The notes below the pieces were generated by a model. It searched no databases. It had not been told where the DNA came from and worked only from the letters and a program-made list of their open reading frames with translations. From positions 1 to 7,475 of the forward strand of contig JAIRRU010000147.1 of NCBI GenBank assembly GCA_031255815.1: a stretch of 7,475 nucleotides of DNA. Direction: 5' to 3'. The position numbers and the translations under genes were made by a program. Source of the DNA: Treponema sp. GTDB lineage: Bacteria; Spirochaetota; Spirochaetia; Treponematales; Breznakiellaceae. Position 1 is the stretch's first letter. Every line of letters starts with the position of its first letter. Shown here piece after piece: positions 1 through 6,985 of the stretch.

Positions 1-1460
1 ATATCCACCGGAACTTTCCAGGCCCCCGGCGGCTTGGCGGGCCGGTTCCTGGGAAGCGGTTTGGGTTTTGCCGCCGGGATTCCCCGGGGGGAGTTTCCGG
101 AAGGACGGGTTCCGCCGGAAGGTTTTGAAAGAGGCTCTTTTGCGCGGGGCCCTTCAGCATGAGGCTCTTCCGCACCGGGTTCTTCCGTGGGGGGTTCTTC
201 AGCACGAGGTTCTTCCGGGCAGGATTCTTCAGCGGAGGGGCCTTCCGCCAAGGCCTGTTCCGGGGCGTCGTCTTCGCCGGGATCATCAGGCTCGTCGGAA
301 TCATCAAGATCATCAAGTTCGCCGGAATCATCAGGATCATCAAGCTCGCCGGAATCATCAGGCTCGTCGGAATCATCAAGATCATCGGGGTCATCAAGAT
401 CTTCCAGTTCCTCGGGTTCACCGGGATCTTCCGTTCCGGCGGGCCGGGCCCTTTCCGCGGCCCTGGCCGCTTCCACGCTGGCCAGGGGCTTTGGTTCGGG
501 GAGTTTGATGTTTATGTACGAGAGGATCTCCCGGCGGGGTTCCTCAGCCTGCCGCGCCGTTTCTTCGGGATCCGGGGTATCGGCGGCGGCTTTTCCGGTT
601 TCCGCGGCCCGGAGGGCGGGGGGAAGATCATCGTAACGCAGGCTTCCCGAAGGGCCCGCGGCGGCTTCCGTGTAGAACTGCCTCAGCCGGGTATCTTTTC
701 CCGAAAAGAGGAAAGCGTCGGCGTCGAATTCGGGAACCGGGGAGGGACTGCCCGCCGCCGGGGCTTTTTCCCCGGGGAAAAAGCCGGAAAGAAAGGATTT
801 CCCCTCCTCCGCCCTCGCGGTCTTTTTCTCCCGGTGTTCCCGCTCTTTCAGCCTGTCCCCGCCGGCGCGCAGCCAGCTGCCGACACGCTGGCGAAAGCCG
901 CTGCTGCCGATAAAGGCCCCCGGCTCCCCGGTTCCGCTCCCTTCCCGGGCCCCGTCCGGCCCGTTCCCGGCGGCAAGTTTTGAAAAGAAGCCCGGCTCCC
1001 CCGTCCTGGGGAAAAGCAGGATCCGCAGGGCCATGATCACCAGGGCCTCGAAAACGGTAAGGACGGCGATGATAAAGGTAAACCCGGTCTTCCCGGTAAG
1101 CGCCAGGAAAGCGAACTGCCCGGAACGGAATTCGAAGTCCCGGACAAAGGAGACGCCCGCCGCCAGGGTCAGGAAGGGGAAAACATTCACGCTCAGGAAA
1201 AAAACGCGATCGGGCCGCCATTCCTTATCCGCCAGGATGAAAGAGGCGTAGGCCAGGTTTGCGGGGACGGCGAAGGCGAGCAGGCCGTAGGAAGCGGCTA
1301 AAAAAGCGCCGGGGCCGGAACCGAAGCCGGGGATCCCGAGAATGGCCCCGGCGATGGCCAGCCCCAGAACCAGCGAGACAAGGCCCAGGCCCAGGGCGAC
1401 GGCAACAGCAACAAGGCGGTATGTTTTTTCGGTCTGAGGTAAAATCTCTTCTGACGACAC
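1..1460 (-). CDS. Four-helix membrane protein with long acidic repetitive tail (partial, C-terminus off the left edge)
   Basis: I do not recognise a named family. The frame is open from a GTG at 1458-1460 down to base 1, giving at least 486 residues with no stop. The start is set by AGGGAG at 1468-1473, seven bases upstream and overlapping the stop of the transglycosylase gene. Hydrophobic stretches at about residues 16-41, 52-76, 86-106 and 127-150 suggest four transmembrane helices. Basic residues K12/R15 and K79/R82/R85 suggest both ends are cytoplasmic. The rest is hydrophilic: a charged segment around 190-225, then Asp/Glu-rich repeats of DD-x-DD type at about 349-402, then a five-residue E-E-P-x-A-like repeat at about 409-444, then a basic Pro/Arg/Lys-rich stretch to the edge. 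The body has the same high-GC codon use as its neighbours, which supports coding. It is the third gene of the leftward envelope operon. Function is unknown; a membrane anchor or scaffold with a disordered tail is the most that can be inferred. Confidence 0.82.
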   Translation of the reverse strand, partial: MSSEEILPQTEKTYRLVAVAVALGLGLVSLVLGLAIAGAILGIPGFGSGPGAFLAASYGLLAFAVPANLAYASFILADKEWRPDRVFFLSVNVFPFLTLAAGVSFVRDFEFRSGQFAFLALTGKTGFTFIIAVLTVFEALVIMALRILLFPRTGEPGFFSKLAAGNGPDGAREGSGTGEPGAFIGSSGFRQRVGSWLRAGGDRLKEREHREKKTARAEEGKSFLSGFFPGEKAPAAGSPSPVPEFDADAFLFSGKDTRLRQFYTEAAAGPSGSLRYDDLPPALRAAETGKAAADTPDPEETARQAEEPRREILSYINIKLPEPKPLASVEAARAAERARPAGTEDPGEPEELEDLDDPDDLDDSDEPDDSGELDDPDDSGELDDLDDSDEPDDPGEDDAPEQALAEGPSAEESCPEEPRAEEPPTEEPGAEEPHAEGPRAKEPLSKPSGGTRPSGNSPRGIPAAKPKPLPRNRPAKPPGAWKVPVD

Positions 1461-1467
1461 GGAACGG

Positions 1468-1473
1468 CTCCCT
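1468..1473 (-). promoter_or_regulatory. Ribosome binding site for the acidic-tail membrane protein
   Basis: AGGGAG on the minus strand lies seven bases before the GTG at 1460 and overlaps the TAG stop of the upstream transglycosylase gene. It decides the start, since no ATG precedes the first hydrophobic segment in this frame, and it points to translation coupled to the upstream gene. Confidence 0.65.
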
Positions 1474-3688
1474 ATTTACATATATCGGCTATAAAGGCTT
1501 CGGGGTTCAGCTGGTAATAGAGAAAGCCGTATACCGCGGCTGCGGAGACCACTTTCCGGCCGTAGTCCCGGGTCTCCCGGTATTCGATGGTTTCCAGGAA
1601 GAGATCCCCCGGCAGGGCGCCGGAAGCCTCGTGCCAGCGCCGCACCCGGTTCATCCCGCCGTTGTAAGCCAGGATACTCAAGAGGAGGCTCAGGCGGTTC
1701 CGGAGGTATTCCAGGTAAAAAGAGCCGATGTACAGGTTTGTTTCCGGGTTCCGGAGATCCGGATCCCCTTCCCCGGTGTAGTCGGGCCCGCCCTGCCGCT
1801 TTATCCGGCCCGCCATTTCCCGGGCGGTGGGGGGCATCAGTTGGGTCAGGCCCACCGCGCCGGCCCGGGAGACAATGTCCGGCTGGAAGGCGCTTTCCGT
1901 CTTCACCAGGGCCCAGAGCAGGCCCGGCGGGAACCCGGCGGCGGCGCTCCGTTCCTCCACCGTCTCCCGGAAAGGCCGGGGGTGGGCGAATTCCAGATCC
2001 CGCCGCTCAAGTTCGTAACCATCCCGGCTCATGTAGGCGTTAACATGCCGGATAAGCTCCGGGTAGAGACCGGCCTCCTCCATGGCTTCCCCGATACGGC
2101 GGAGTTCGGGAAGGCTCAGGCCGTCCCTCAGTTTTTCCAGGTAGGGAAGGGCCTGCCGGGGGACACGGGCGTCGAAAAAACCCAGCAGGAAGGCCATTTC
2201 CCGGGGATGGGGAAAAGCCGCCGGCTCCCCGGAAGAAGATCCGCCCGGATCGAGGAAGGGTTCCCCCAGGAAGAAGGCGGCCAGGGCCCGGTAGTACAGG
2301 GTTCCTTCCCCCGCCCGGGAGCCTGCCTGGTAGGCTATCCGGAAAAAATCCGCCGCTTTTTTCTCCCCCGCGGGCACGTAACCCAGGGAAACAAGCCTTC
2401 CGGCGATGCAGGCGTACTTTGCCGTGGAAAGCCGGTCGCCGCCCCCCTCTATCCGGGCCAGGATCTCGGAAAAACCCTCCCACCGCTTCCCCGAGGCCAG
2501 GCGGTAAGCCAGGCGGTCAAGAATGTCGCTGAAGTAGGCGTCGTCGTTCCAGCGGGGGATGTAGGAGGCCGCCAGGGGGAGGATCTCCGGAATTTCTTCG
2601 GTAAGAGCCGTGTCGAGGATATACCAGATGCAGGCGTCTTCCTGGATCTTGTCTGGGGCGGCTTCCAGGGCCCGGCTGAACAGCTCCCGGCTCCGGCTGT
2701 AGTCCTGCCGCTGGCGGGCAATCCGCCCGGCGAAGTAGAGCAGGCGGTAACGCAGGGGCGGGGTATCCTCGTCCAGGAATTCCACCGGGGAGACTGTCCG
2801 GGTATCGGTTCGCAGGCCCTCTTCCCAGTTCAGAAAGAGTTCGGCGCCTTCGTTTCCGGAGGGGGTAAACTGGAAGCAGCGCCCCAGATCGTTCATCAGC
2901 CCCGGGTACCACAAGAAAATATCCGGCCTTTCCTGCAGAGTCTCCCGGAAATGCTCAAGCCCCTCTCCAAAAGCCCCCCGGGCTGTGGCAAAGCGGGCCG
3001 CCATAATAGTTTCCTCCCGCCGGGTAAAGAAGCCGGGGTACTCCCGCCGGATCTCCTCCCAGGCCCAGGCCGCCTCCTCTGCGGGGATCTCGCCGAAAAA
3101 GAAGACCAGGGCCTTATCTTTGGCCGCATCCCCGGTATAGGGAAATTCCGCGTCCGCATCCCCGGCAGGGCCCGGCTCTCCGGCCTTTTTCCGCAGGCCC
3201 AGTTCGGCCAGGAAAAGGAGGGCGTTTTCCCAGGAAGCCCGGCCGGTTTCGGGAACCCGGTTGATATCCTGGAGGGCCTCCGCGTAACGGCCCAGGCGGT
3301 AATACGCCGCGGCCCGCAGGCTCCGTTCCCCCTCAAGGTTCCCGCCGGAAGACGGGCTTCCGGCAGCCGCCCCCGCGGAGGGAGCGGCCCCCGGCTCAGG
3401 GGCCTTGGGGCGGGGCAGTTTTTTTAGAACGGATTCCGCCAGATCAAGGTCTCCCTCCAGGAGGGGGCGGAGAAGCCGTTCCGCCGCGGCGTTCCGGATA
3501 AGCGCCTCCGGGCTTTGCAGGGCGTTTTCAAAGAGCGCCCGGACTTTGGAAGGCTCGGCCTCGGGGGAAGCGGAACTTTTCAGGGCTTCATAAAAGGCGC
3601 GGGAAGCCGGATCCCAATCCTGGCCGCTGCAGGAGCAGAGGACGAGGCAGGCCAGGACAAGGGAAAGGGAGGAGCGCAAGGTTCCCAC
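1472..3688 (-). CDS. Soluble-lytic-transglycosylase-type murein hydrolase, probable lipoprotein
   Basis: The C-terminal domain (about residues 581-735) has the family 1 (Slt/GH23) lytic transglycosylase signature: a KTES segment whose Glu598 is the expected catalytic acid, GLTQLMP at 613-619, and AYNGG at 674-678. Such enzymes cleave the MurNAc-GlcNAc bond of peptidoglycan, leaving a 1,6-anhydro end. The N-terminal ~550 residues look alpha-helical and repeat-like (for example 125-143 and 313-345), as in the superhelical ring of E. coli Slt70. The protein is 738 residues against about 645 for Slt70; an Ala/Pro/Ser/Gly-rich insert at about 92-118 explains part of the excess. The N-terminus is a signal sequence with cysteines at 14, 18 and 20; LAC14 or LCSC20 could be a lipobox, so a periplasmic lipoprotein is likely. 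The GTG start shares one base with the preceding stop (TAGTG) and no clear ribosome site is visible, suggesting translational coupling. TTG at codon 4 is an alternative start. Confidence 0.94.
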   Translation of the reverse strand: MGTLRSSLSLVLACLVLCSCSGQDWDPASRAFYEALKSSASPEAEPSKVRALFENALQSPEALIRNAAAERLLRPLLEGDLDLAESVLKKLPRPKAPEPGAAPSAGAAAGSPSSGGNLEGERSLRAAAYYRLGRYAEALQDINRVPETGRASWENALLFLAELGLRKKAGEPGPAGDADAEFPYTGDAAKDKALVFFFGEIPAEEAAWAWEEIRREYPGFFTRREETIMAARFATARGAFGEGLEHFRETLQERPDIFLWYPGLMNDLGRCFQFTPSGNEGAELFLNWEEGLRTDTRTVSPVEFLDEDTPPLRYRLLYFAGRIARQRQDYSRSRELFSRALEAAPDKIQEDACIWYILDTALTEEIPEILPLAASYIPRWNDDAYFSDILDRLAYRLASGKRWEGFSEILARIEGGGDRLSTAKYACIAGRLVSLGYVPAGEKKAADFFRIAYQAGSRAGEGTLYYRALAAFFLGEPFLDPGGSSSGEPAAFPHPREMAFLLGFFDARVPRQALPYLEKLRDGLSLPELRRIGEAMEEAGLYPELIRHVNAYMSRDGYELERRDLEFAHPRPFRETVEERSAAAGFPPGLLWALVKTESAFQPDIVSRAGAVGLTQLMPPTAREMAGRIKRQGGPDYTGEGDPDLRNPETNLYIGSFYLEYLRNRLSLLLSILAYNGGMNRVRRWHEASGALPGDLFLETIEYRETRDYGRKVVSAAAVYGFLYYQLNPEAFIADICK

Positions 3689-4686
3689 TAATTTTTAGGC
3701 GGAATACGGATAGTCTTGCCGGAAATGATCAGATCCGGGTTTCTAATACCGTTGTGCCGGGCGATCCGGGGGTAGAGCCAGGGGTTCCGGTAGAAGGCCT
3801 CGGCGATATCCCAAAGCGTGTCCCCCCAGCGGATCCGGTAAGCCACCCCGTTCCGGGGAATGGTGGCGGGAACCTTGTAGGAAGATACCGGCGCGGGAGG
3901 CCGGACTCTCCTGGCCGCGCTAACCGGGGCGGGGCGGGCCGGGGCGCTGATAACCGGAGGCGGCGCCTGAACCGGGGCCGGCTGGGGGGGCCGGACCGGA
4001 TCGGCTGCTTGCACCGGGGGGGCGGCCGGCCGCGCGGAAACCGGCGGCTCGGGCGGGGCAGGCGGTTGGGGCGGCTCAGGCGGCGGGGAAGCGGGCTGGG
4101 AAAGGGCCGGAGAGGTTTCGGCCCCCGGAGAAAGGCCGGAAGCGTCTTTGCCCCGGAAAAAGAAGAACCACAGGGCAAGGCAGAGGGCGATGATCAGCAC
4201 GCCGATGATAATAACCGCCGGCCAGGGGAAGAATCTTTTCTCCTCTTTTTTCTTTATCTTTTCGCTCCGTTCGTAAAGGCCGCTGGGGGGTTCCTCGTTC
4301 TGCTCCAACTCGAAATCGGGAAGCTCGTAATCCCGGATATCCTCGTCAAGGGATTTAAGGGAAACATTCAGGTACTGGTGCTGGCCGCCGGAACTGGTAT
4401 CCAGATCGATGGCCTCCGCGCTGATCTCCCCGTTTTCGGTGGAGGAAATAATCATCTCAATGGAAGGATCCCCCTTGGGTTTCGGTTTTATATTTTCCAC
4501 TACCAGGCTGCCGATATAAAGCGCGTCGGCCATGGTCTTGGCAGCGCTCTTATAGAGATCGATCTGGACGCTGCTCTGCTTGTTGTGCACCGTGGTAAGC
4601 ACCAGCCGTTTTTTCGATTTAACATTTTCGTCTATGATAGGGTAAAATTCGCCGTTGGCTATTTTAATGCCAATAGTTCCCGCCAT
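3688..4686 (-). CDS. Membrane protein with cytoplasmic Hsp70 substrate-binding-like domain and periplasmic LysM domain
   Basis: The protein has 332 residues and four parts. Residues 3-112 resemble the beta-sandwich substrate-binding domain of DnaK/Hsp70: NKQSSVQIDLY (35-45), IKPKPKGDPSIEM (66-78) and ENGEISAEAID (84-94) line up with the DnaK segments around NQSAVTIHV, INPAPRGMPQIEV and ADGILHVSAKD. No ATPase domain and no helical lid are present. Residues 113-151 are charged and end in a lysine-rich cluster, so the N-terminus should be cytoplasmic. Residues 154-177 form one transmembrane helix. Residues 184-266 are a proline/alanine-rich linker. Residues 281-329 are a LysM domain (YRIRWGDTLWDIA, then NGI and GKTIRIP), which in known families binds the GlcNAc chains of peptidoglycan. 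The ATG is preceded by AAGGAG with eight-base spacing. It is the first gene of the leftward operon and its stop overlaps the transglycosylase start. The likely role, inferred only, is linking a cytoplasmic or membrane complex to the cell wall. Confidence 0.93.
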   Translation of the reverse strand: MAGTIGIKIANGEFYPIIDENVKSKKRLVLTTVHNKQSSVQIDLYKSAAKTMADALYIGSLVVENIKPKPKGDPSIEMIISSTENGEISAEAIDLDTSSGGQHQYLNVSLKSLDEDIRDYELPDFELEQNEEPPSGLYERSEKIKKKEEKRFFPWPAVIIIGVLIIALCLALWFFFFRGKDASGLSPGAETSPALSQPASPPPEPPQPPAPPEPPVSARPAAPPVQAADPVRPPQPAPVQAPPPVISAPARPAPVSAARRVRPPAPVSSYKVPATIPRNGVAYRIRWGDTLWDIAEAFYRNPWLYPRIARHNGIRNPDLIISGKTIRIPPKN

Positions 4687-4694
4687 CGGTCCTG

Positions 4695-4700
4695 CTCCTT
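4695..4700 (-). promoter_or_regulatory. Ribosome binding site for the Hsp70-like/LysM gene
   Basis: AAGGAG on the minus strand lies eight bases before the ATG at 4686. It is close to the consensus and fixes the start of the first gene of the leftward operon. Confidence 0.75.
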
Positions 4701-4732
4701 ATATTCTGCCGCCAGGTTTTTAACAAACTGAG

Positions 4733-4763
4733 GCTGTTCCAAAATGTCAAATTTTGGAGCAGC
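4733..4763. repeat. Hairpin repeat, copy 1
   Basis: GCTGTTCCAAAAT at 4733-4745 pairs with ATTTTGGAGCAGC at 4751-4763 across a five-base loop, 13 pairs including one G-T wobble. It is followed by TTCTTTT. The same motif recurs at 4939-4967 in the same orientation. It lies in the untranslated leader of the Hsp70-like/LysM gene. It could be a dispersed palindromic (REP-like) repeat, an operator or an RNA hairpin. Confidence 0.75.
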
Positions 4764-4938
4764 TTCTTTTAACTGTCTTGAACCATCCCGAAACCAGGCG
4801 GGCTCCGGGACTGCTTTTTATATTTCGGCTGTTTCTCTTAATTTAAACAGTTCCTTACCGGGCATTTCGGGTATTTTTACATTTTTTGGCGTGATTTTCC
4901 GATCTTGTTTGTACTGATTTATGCCGGAATTTCGGCGC

Positions 4939-4967
4939 CTGTTCCAAAAATTGAAGTTTTGGAACAG
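4939..4967. repeat. Hairpin repeat, copy 2
   Basis: CTGTTCCAAAA at 4939-4949 is perfectly complementary to TTTTGGAACAG at 4957-4967, an 11-base stem with a seven-base loop. The flank CAGCTTC matches copy 1. It ends about 40 bases before the TPR gene start, so it falls in that gene's leader or promoter. Confidence 0.78.
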
Positions 4968-5007
4968 CTTCGATTAAAAAAGTCCCGAAAGGAACCGATA
5001 ATAAGGC

Positions 5008-6393
5008 ATGATTAGTATCCTTCCTATTCTATTAGCAGGCATTGGCCTTGCCGGCGTGGTATTGATAGCTATGCTGATCCTTGGCCGCGGGAAAGGGAAT
5101 CTGAACACCGGTCACGGAAGAAGGATGAGAGGCCGGGATGCGATTGTCAAAGACGCTGCCAAGCGCCTTAACCAGAACCCCCGGGATCCCCAGGCCCTCA
5201 AAGTGATGGCGGATATCTATTACCAGGAAGAAAACTGGGCCGACGCCATGAAAACCTACGAAACCCTTACGGAAGTGGCGGGGGGCAACAGCGGGGTAGA
5301 CGAATTTGAGGCGAACAGGGGATACGGCCTTGCGGCCAGCAAACTCAACATGCAAAACGAGGCCCTCCGGGGTCTAAGCGCCGCCCGGGCCCTCCGTCAG
5401 GATGATTTCGAGGTAAACTGCACCCTGGGCTATCTGGAATTTCAGCGGAAAAACTATGAAAAGGCTATACAGCTTCTGGATCAGGCCCGCAAACTAAACC
5501 CGGAAAGCACCATGGCCCTGCGTTACCTGGGCCATGCCCTCTTCAGGCTGAAAAAGGCCAAGGAGGCGATGGTGTATATCCGCAAAGCCATCGACCTGGC
5601 CCCGGACGACAAGGAATCTCTCTACACCCTGGCGGAGTGTTACTACGAGGCGAACCAGATCGAGCAGGCCCTGCGGCTCTTCGGCCATATGCGGGCGGAT
5701 CCCAACATGGGCCCCAGCGCCTGCCTTTTTTCGGGCACCATAAAAATGGAACTGCGCCAGACCGATTCGGCCATTCAGGATTTCGAGATCGGGCTCCGGC
5801 ATCAGGACATCAAGGCCGATATCCTGGTGGATCTGCGTTACCGGCTTGCCCAGGCCTACCTTTCAAAAAACGATATCGCCAAGGCCATGCCCCTGCTCCA
5901 GATGATCCAGGCCGACACCCCCGGCTACAAAGACGTAACCGTGCTTATCAGCAAATACCAGGAGATGAACGCCAACCGGAACCTGCAAATATACCTTATG
6001 GCCCCCTCCGCGGATTTTGTGGCCCTCTGCCGGAAGATCGTCATGACCTACTTCCCCAAGGCGAAGGTAAAGATCACCAATATCCAGGTGAACAAAAACG
6101 AATGGGCGGATATTCAGGCGGAGGTGGATACCCCCAGATGGTCGGATCTTATCATGTTCCGGTTTATCCGCACCCCGGGCTCCATCGGGGAGCTTATTGT
6201 CCGGGATTTCCACTCCCACCTTAAAGAGGTAAAGGCGGGCAAGGGAGTCTGTATTACGGTGGGGACTTACTCCGAAGAGGCGAAGCGGTATACCGAGGCC
6301 CGGCTTATCGATCTTATCGAAAAGGAAAAGCTTACCGCCATGCTCAACATGGTGGACGCCCGGGCGGCGGTTACGGCGCCCAAAAAAAGGTAG
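5008..6393 (+). CDS. Membrane-anchored TPR protein with degenerate Mrr-type nuclease-like domain
   Basis: This 461-residue protein begins with one hydrophobic helix (about 3-25) followed by a basic stretch (R27, K29, R38, R39, R41, R43), so the bulk should face the cytoplasm. About six to seven TPR-like helix pairs follow (roughly 48-309), for example 135-168 with GYLEFQRKNYEKAI and 169-202 with GHALFRLKKAKEAM. TPRs mediate protein-protein contacts. Residues about 330-446 resemble the Mrr-type restriction endonuclease fold, most clearly the end: GKGVCITVGTYSEEAKRYTE, then LIDLIEKEKL. In active Mrr enzymes a Q-x-K motif lies on the strand before this; here the segment reads FRFIR (384-388), so catalysis is probably lost. 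The ATG follows an in-frame TAA at 5002-5004. The likely ribosome site, AAAGGA at 4988-4993, is 14 bases away, which is long, so initiation may be weak. The small gene downstream is 32 bases away. A scaffold role is inferred; a relation to spirochaete flagellar collar TPR proteins is possible but unsupported by length. Confidence 0.92.
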   Translation: MISILPILLAGIGLAGVVLIAMLILGRGKGNLNTGHGRRMRGRDAIVKDAAKRLNQNPRDPQALKVMADIYYQEENWADAMKTYETLTEVAGGNSGVDEFEANRGYGLAASKLNMQNEALRGLSAARALRQDDFEVNCTLGYLEFQRKNYEKAIQLLDQARKLNPESTMALRYLGHALFRLKKAKEAMVYIRKAIDLAPDDKESLYTLAECYYEANQIEQALRLFGHMRADPNMGPSACLFSGTIKMELRQTDSAIQDFEIGLRHQDIKADILVDLRYRLAQAYLSKNDIAKAMPLLQMIQADTPGYKDVTVLISKYQEMNANRNLQIYLMAPSADFVALCRKIVMTYFPKAKVKITNIQVNKNEWADIQAEVDTPRWSDLIMFRFIRTPGSIGELIVRDFHSHLKEVKAGKGVCITVGTYSEEAKRYTEARLIDLIEKEKLTAMLNMVDARAAVTAPKKR

Positions 6394-6414
6394 CCGCCCT
6401 TCCAAGCCGGGGCG

Positions 6415-6422
6415 AAAGGAGG
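6415..6422 (+). promoter_or_regulatory. Ribosome binding site for the small acidic-patch gene
   Basis: AAAGGAGG is a strong match to the consensus but ends only three bases before the ATG at 6426, a tight spacing. No other start codon in the frame lies nearby, so the ATG is kept. Confidence 0.6.
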
Positions 6423-6425
6423 GCT

Positions 6426-6884
6426 ATGCGCCCGGTAGAACGTTTCCTTTCCCTGCTTGAACGCCTGGAACAGGCCCGGGATAGCGGCAGCGCTTCCGCC
6501 TCCGGGGATCGCCTGGCCCGGGAATTCGTAAACCTTTGCGCGCCGATCCTGGGCGCGGCCGCCGCAAAGGATCTCTGCGCCGCCGCATTTGAGCGGCTCA
6601 AGGCAAAGCGCCCCCCCGCCTGCCGCAAACTTGGGTTTATCGCCGCCTTCCTGCTGGACGACTTTGACGACGAGTCCATGGAACTGGACGATGAGGACTG
6701 GAAGGACATCCGGGAAGCCCTGGAAGACGCTTCCGCCGGGATGAACCTCGACGTTTTGACAACCCTGATGGGCGGGCTTCTCTCCCGCGGCAAGCTGGAT
6801 CAGCGCCCCGCCCAGCCTTATGGAACTGTTGGCCGGAATTTCCGGCTTCCCCCCTCCCCGCGCCAGCAGGCTGATTTAGAGTAA
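6426..6884 (+). CDS. Small unrecognised protein with acidic patch
   Basis: I do not recognise this 152-residue protein. It has no signal peptide or membrane segment, so it is probably cytoplasmic. Residues 1-60 look helical (R/L/E/A-rich). A conspicuous acidic cluster lies at about 78-94 (DDFDDESMELDDEDW core), followed by another probable helix and a Pro/Gln/Arg-rich tail from about 126. Evidence for coding: a strong ribosome site directly upstream, high-GC third positions like its neighbours, and a position 32 bases after the TPR gene in the same direction, which suggests co-transcription. A six-base stem at 6832-6846 lies within its 3' end but lacks a T-run, so it is not a convincing terminator. 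The short tail after about residue 130 has less protein-like composition. It may be a partner of the TPR protein, by context only. Confidence 0.72.
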   Translation: MRPVERFLSLLERLEQARDSGSASASGDRLAREFVNLCAPILGAAAAKDLCAAAFERLKAKRPPACRKLGFIAAFLLDDFDDESMELDDEDWKDIREALEDASAGMNLDVLTTLMGGLLSRGKLDQRPAQPYGTVGRNFRLPPSPRQQADLE

Positions 6885-6897
6885 TGAATAAAAGGAT

Positions 6898-6935
6898 AGC
6901 CACGAACCTCACCAACCGCACGAACGGAAAAGAAT
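6898..6935 (-). repeat. Degenerate CACGAA-type repeat, inverted segment 1
   Basis: The segment AGCCACGAACCTCACCAACC and the following GCACGAACGG read, on the minus strand, like the core of the right-hand repeat (TTTGTGCGCC, TTGGTGCGCC, TTCGTGGTTA at 7123-7153). The similarity is degenerate, with matching spacing of the units by eye. Confidence 0.5.
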
Positions 6936-6985
6936 AGAGGACTGAGTGTCTTGTTTAGCCTAAAAGTTACGATATATGAATTCAA

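Larger units (their letters stand above)
4687..5007. promoter_or_regulatory. Divergent intergenic region, AT-richer than its surroundings
   Basis: These 321 bases separate the leftward envelope operon from the rightward TPR gene and must hold the promoters of both, unless the genes depend on distant ones. The composition is clearly AT-richer than the flanking genes. I see no convincing -35/-10 pair with correct spacing. The best AT-rich candidate is TATAAA on the minus strand at 4817-4822 without a good -35 box. The region also holds two hairpin repeats (4733-4763, 4939-4967) and a weaker palindrome, CTGTTT (4829-4834) with AAACAG (4845-4850). No small open frame looks like a gene. Confidence 0.6.

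Noticed and set aside
159..983. A plus-strand open frame with Ile/Gly/Arg repeats
   Set aside because: It is the complement of the Asp-rich tail of the leftward membrane protein; the minus-strand frame has the start, ribosome site and membrane helices.
1259..3427. A 722-codon open frame on the plus strand opposite the transglycosylase gene
   Set aside because: It lies antisense to a gene with clear catalytic motifs; the translation is Gly/Pro/Arg-rich without domains, an expected by-product of GC-rich third positions.
4695..4723. A minus-strand promoter-like pair TTGTTA and TATAAG with 17-base spacing
   Set aside because: The -10 box overlaps the ribosome site, so a transcript from it would begin nearly at the start codon and lack the site.
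3754..4731. A 325-codon plus-strand open frame opposite the Hsp70-like/LysM gene
   Set aside because: It is the mirror of a gene with recognisable domains; its Gly/Arg-rich middle is simply the complement of the proline-rich linker.
6832..6846. GCCGGA-ATT-TCCGGC stem as a terminator for the rightward genes
   Set aside because: It is only six bases, lies inside the small gene and is followed by C bases rather than T bases.
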